NCBI GenBank assembly: GCA_002084505.1
Contig: NBLK01000003.1
Coordinates: forward strand, 1 to 23,187
DNA: 23,187 nucleotides
Source of the DNA: Rickettsiaceae bacterium 4572_127
GTDB lineage: Bacteria; Pseudomonadota; Alphaproteobacteria; Rs-D84; NBLK01
Direction of reading: 5' to 3'
Of this stretch, positions 21,562 to 23,187 are shown in pieces. Position 1 is the stretch's first letter, and every line of letters starts with the position of its first letter. Below the pieces are notes generated by a model that saw only the letters and a program-made list of their open reading frames with translations, searched no databases and was not told where the DNA came from. Position numbers and translations under genes: made by a program.

Positions 21562-22757
21562 TTAATTTTTTTTCTTTGAAACTTCTTTTTTAAGTTTTTT
21601 ATTTTCTCAGTTCTATTCTTTTTACGATCGGCAGAAAGTTTTTCCTTTGCAGCTTTAAGCAAGCCTTCATATTTTTTTAATTTACTTTGCTCTGAAATTG
21701 TTTCACAATTATCAGAAAAATCTTCACAATTATTACACTTTTTAATTTTTCTTTTAAGTTTTTTACAGACTTTTTTTGCTTTTGCGAAATCTTTTACACA
21801 TGATTTTACTTTTGCCAATGTAGCCATTCCTAAACAGACAATATCAGCTTTTTTATTTTTCTCAGCTTTGCTTGTGAGTTTTTTCATTTTCTTTACTGAT
21901 TTTTTGCATTTTTTCAAATCTCTTAAAGTAAAAATATCTTCCCAAGAAGAAGTTATTTTACTACTTTTTACAAGTTCTTTCTTACATGCATCTTTAACTG
22001 ATAATCGCTTTAAGTAATCAGCAAAATCAGAATTAAGTTTATATTGTATCTTAACTTTTTTAATACATTTATCTATTTTTTTGAAGTCTGCTTTTACTAA
22101 ACAGTTGGTTTTTGCAAAATTTTCCTTAGATTTTCCATCTACATTTTTTGCTTTTTTTTCTAGTCTTTTATATTTTTTAGCACCTCTACGACATTTTCTA
22201 ATATAACTCGTTTTAATACTGTCTAATTTTACAGCATTTGTTTGTGCTTTTTCTTTATCTTTAATCAAAATTTTATCACAAAGTTTTTTCACAGCAAGAG
22301 CAGACAAAGAATCTGAAAACTTTTCATTTATTGTTTCTGCGATTTTAGTTTTATTTTCACATTTTTTAGCATATATTTTACTAGTTGTTTTTTTATTATC
22401 ACAAAAATTTCCTAAAATTACTTCTTGGCATGTTTTCACATCCTCAAGATCAAATAAAGATAATGAACCATTTGCACATTGACTTACTTTATCTTTGATT
22501 TTAGTTAAAATATTATGTCTTGTCGCATCTGCTTCAATTACTCGTTTAGCATCCATTAAAGCAAATTTTATGTATTCTTTGTCATTTTTACAGAGAGGAC
22601 TATTAGTCTTAATCTCATCCTTAGCTTTTAAATTAATGCATTTATTACTTATCGCCCCTTTAACTCCATAATCATATTCAAAGTTCTTCGTTTCGTCAGC
22701 AAAAACATTTGTCGAAAACAAAAACACAGTGAATGCTAATAATAGAATTTTTTTCAT
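21558..22757 (-). CDS. Secreted Lys/Cys-rich repeat protein of unknown function
   Basis: I recognise no family. The 399-aa protein has a clear signal peptide (1-20, cleavage after NVFA). The mature part is strongly basic and contains 18 cysteines. Three related units can be seen: C94-C110-C119-C133, C160-C189-C219-C231 and C258-C284-C308-C320. Units 2 and 3 align as F(S/A)DxLxxLxVK..C, a long helix-like stretch, KCxxxxKK, and C(L)...KxxxC, about 90-98 residues apart. A short C331/C341/C344/C351 cluster and a basic coiled tail (360-399) end it. The even cysteine count suits disulphides in the periplasm or outside. AAGGAG and a promoter precede it, and its stop overlaps lpxB by four bases. Confidence 0.85.
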   Translation of the reverse strand: MKKILLLAFTVFLFSTNVFADETKNFEYDYGVKGAISNKCINLKAKDEIKTNSPLCKNDKEYIKFALMDAKRVIEADATRHNILTKIKDKVSQCANGSLSLFDLEDVKTCQEVILGNFCDNKKTTSKIYAKKCENKTKIAETINEKFSDSLSALAVKKLCDKILIKDKEKAQTNAVKLDSIKTSYIRKCRRGAKKYKRLEKKAKNVDGKSKENFAKTNCLVKADFKKIDKCIKKVKIQYKLNSDFADYLKRLSVKDACKKELVKSSKITSSWEDIFTLRDLKKCKKSVKKMKKLTSKAEKNKKADIVCLGMATLAKVKSCVKDFAKAKKVCKKLKRKIKKCNNCEDFSDNCETISEQSKLKKYEGLLKAAKEKLSADRKKNRTEKIKNLKKKFQRKKIK

Positions 22758-22780
22758 AATATCTCCTTTTTTATTTTAAT

Positions 22781-22809
22781 ATAATATCAAAATAAGATAA
22801 CTAAGGCAA
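22781..22809 (-). promoter_or_regulatory. Predicted promoter of the secreted-protein/lpxB unit
   Basis: On the minus strand TTGCCT (22809-22804) and TATTAT (22786-22781) are 17 bases apart. The expected start near 22774 gives a leader of about 17 bases that includes the AAGGAG site. It diverges from the tRNA-Pro promoter. Confidence 0.5.
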
Positions 22810-22820
22810 GCTTTTTCTTC

Positions 22821-22848
22821 TTGCTTTTCTTTTTTTATTTAGTATAAT
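22821..22848 (+). promoter_or_regulatory. Predicted promoter of tRNA-Pro
   Basis: TTGCTT (22821-22826) and a consensus TATAAT (22843-22848) are 16 bases apart. The start would fall near 22855, nine bases before the mature tRNA. Confidence 0.6.
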
Positions 22849-22863
22849 GTATTTGTTTCTGTT

Positions 22864-22940
22864 CGGGGAGTAGCTCAGTCTGGTAGAGTGCTTGCTTTGG
22901 GAGCAAGATGTCGCAAGTTCGAATCCTGTCTCCCCGACCA
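22864..22940 (+). tRNA. tRNA-Pro(UGG)
   Basis: CGGGGAG pairs with CTCCCCG as the acceptor stem, followed by A and an encoded CCA. The D arm is AGCTCAGTCTGGTAGAGT, and the anticodon arm CTTGC-TTTGGGA-GCAAG gives anticodon UGG. The T arm is GCAAG-TTCGAAT-CCTGT, which contains an A-C mismatch where most tRNA-Pro genes have G-C (GCAGG). The rest is normal. The 3' end is duplicated downstream at 23046-23064. Confidence 0.93.
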
Positions 22941-22947
22941 TAAAAAT

Positions 22948-22968
22948 AACCCCTTGGGGTTTTTTTTG
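22948..22968 (+). terminator. Rho-independent terminator of tRNA-Pro
   Basis: AACCC-CTTG-GGGTT (22948-22961) is followed by a run of eight or nine T, seven bases after the CCA. Confidence 0.8.
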
Positions 22969-22970
22969 TA

Positions 22971-23064
22971 TGGGGAACGGATGCGAACCGTGTAGGTTCG
23001 TGCGAAGCGAAAGGAACCTGTTTTGCAAAGCAAAATAGGAATTACAATCCTGTCTCCCCGACCA
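22971..23064 (+). other. tRNA-Pro 3'-end duplication with small hairpins
   Basis: AATCCTGTCTCCCCGACCA at 23046-23064 exactly repeats the last 19 bases of tRNA-Pro (22922-22940). The intervening part holds GGGGA at about 22972 that could pair with TCCCC, and two hairpins: CGAACC-GTGTA-GGTTCG (about 22984-23000) and TTTTGC-AAA-GCAAAA (about 23021-23035). It lacks a proper anticodon arm, so it is not a working tRNA. It may be an attachment-site scar or a tRNA-derived repeat. Bases 23065-23187 show only a small inverted pair (GGACG/CGTCC) and no gene. Confidence 0.6.
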
Positions 23065-23187
23065 CTCTGGACGCTCGTCCAAATTCACCATCATATCAAA
23101 GGGTTTTTTCAAGGAAAAACAAAGACTTCCGTCTCTCAAAATAAAGTTCGAAAAGACAATTTGTAATAACCTTCTTTTTTGATGTAG

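Noticed and set aside
22801..23139. 112-residue minus-strand frame (contains VGETGFELATSCSQSKHSTRLSYSPN-like peptide)
   Set aside because: It is antisense to tRNA-Pro and its duplicated 3' end; this peptide is a well-known translation artefact of tRNA genes.

Overview
The window is a 23.2-kb AT-rich piece of a Gram-negative bacterial chromosome. An RpoH-type sigma-32 factor, lipid A (LpxB) and fatty-acid (AccB/AccC) genes, NAD-dependent ligase, DciA, and an ECF-sigma/metal-sensor operon of alphaproteobacterial style point to a low-GC alphaproteobacterium, possibly with a reduced genome. That placement is inference from gene content; no rRNA is present. Genes are tightly packed and AT-rich, and the GC-rich islands are nearly all palindromic repeats.

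Layout. 1-672 holds no gene but carries a composite repeat (copy A) and a small element with terminal inverted repeats, then the accB promoter. accB-accC (673-2458, +) encode two acetyl-CoA carboxylase subunits. 2542-4007 (-) is a four-gene stress operon: exported EF-hand protein, ECF sigma factor, tiny one-TM protein, and short membrane-anchored CnrX/Metal_resist-like protein. gpsA, a HAD-like protein, an unknown protein and a Yip1-like membrane protein follow on the minus strand (4385-7644). rpoH (7862, +) is followed by a type II restriction-modification pair (C5-methyltransferase plus putative PD-(D/E)XK endonuclease) and dciA. A minus-strand cluster ligA - rhuM/Doc fusion - pgm - SPL-like radical SAM runs from 16498 to 11049. 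tRNA-Leu(UAG), a repeat and thrS follow. 19224-20511 is gene-free and made of composite repeats and perfect hairpins. The right end has tRNA-Val(GAC), an lpxB gene broken by an internal deletion/frameshift, a secreted 18-cysteine repeat protein, and tRNA-Pro(UGG) with a duplicated 3' end.

Most notable points: (i) the EF-hand/ECF/mini-membrane/metal-sensor operon resembles a compact cnrYXH-like signalling unit with a calcium-type output protein; (ii) lpxB has lost about 70-80 codons of its donor-sugar domain while its C-terminal tail remains readable in another frame; (iii) translationally coupled to it is an exported lysine- and cysteine-rich protein with three related four-cysteine units; (iv) a modular repeat of about 220 bp occurs as near-identical inverted copies about 20 kb apart, with a second palindromic cassette swapped in other copies; (v) rpoH, the methyltransferase gene and ligA all have a promoter-like -35/-10 pair ending a few bases before ATG and no ribosome binding site, suggesting leaderless mRNAs; (vi) tRNA-Pro shows signs of a 3'-end attachment site.
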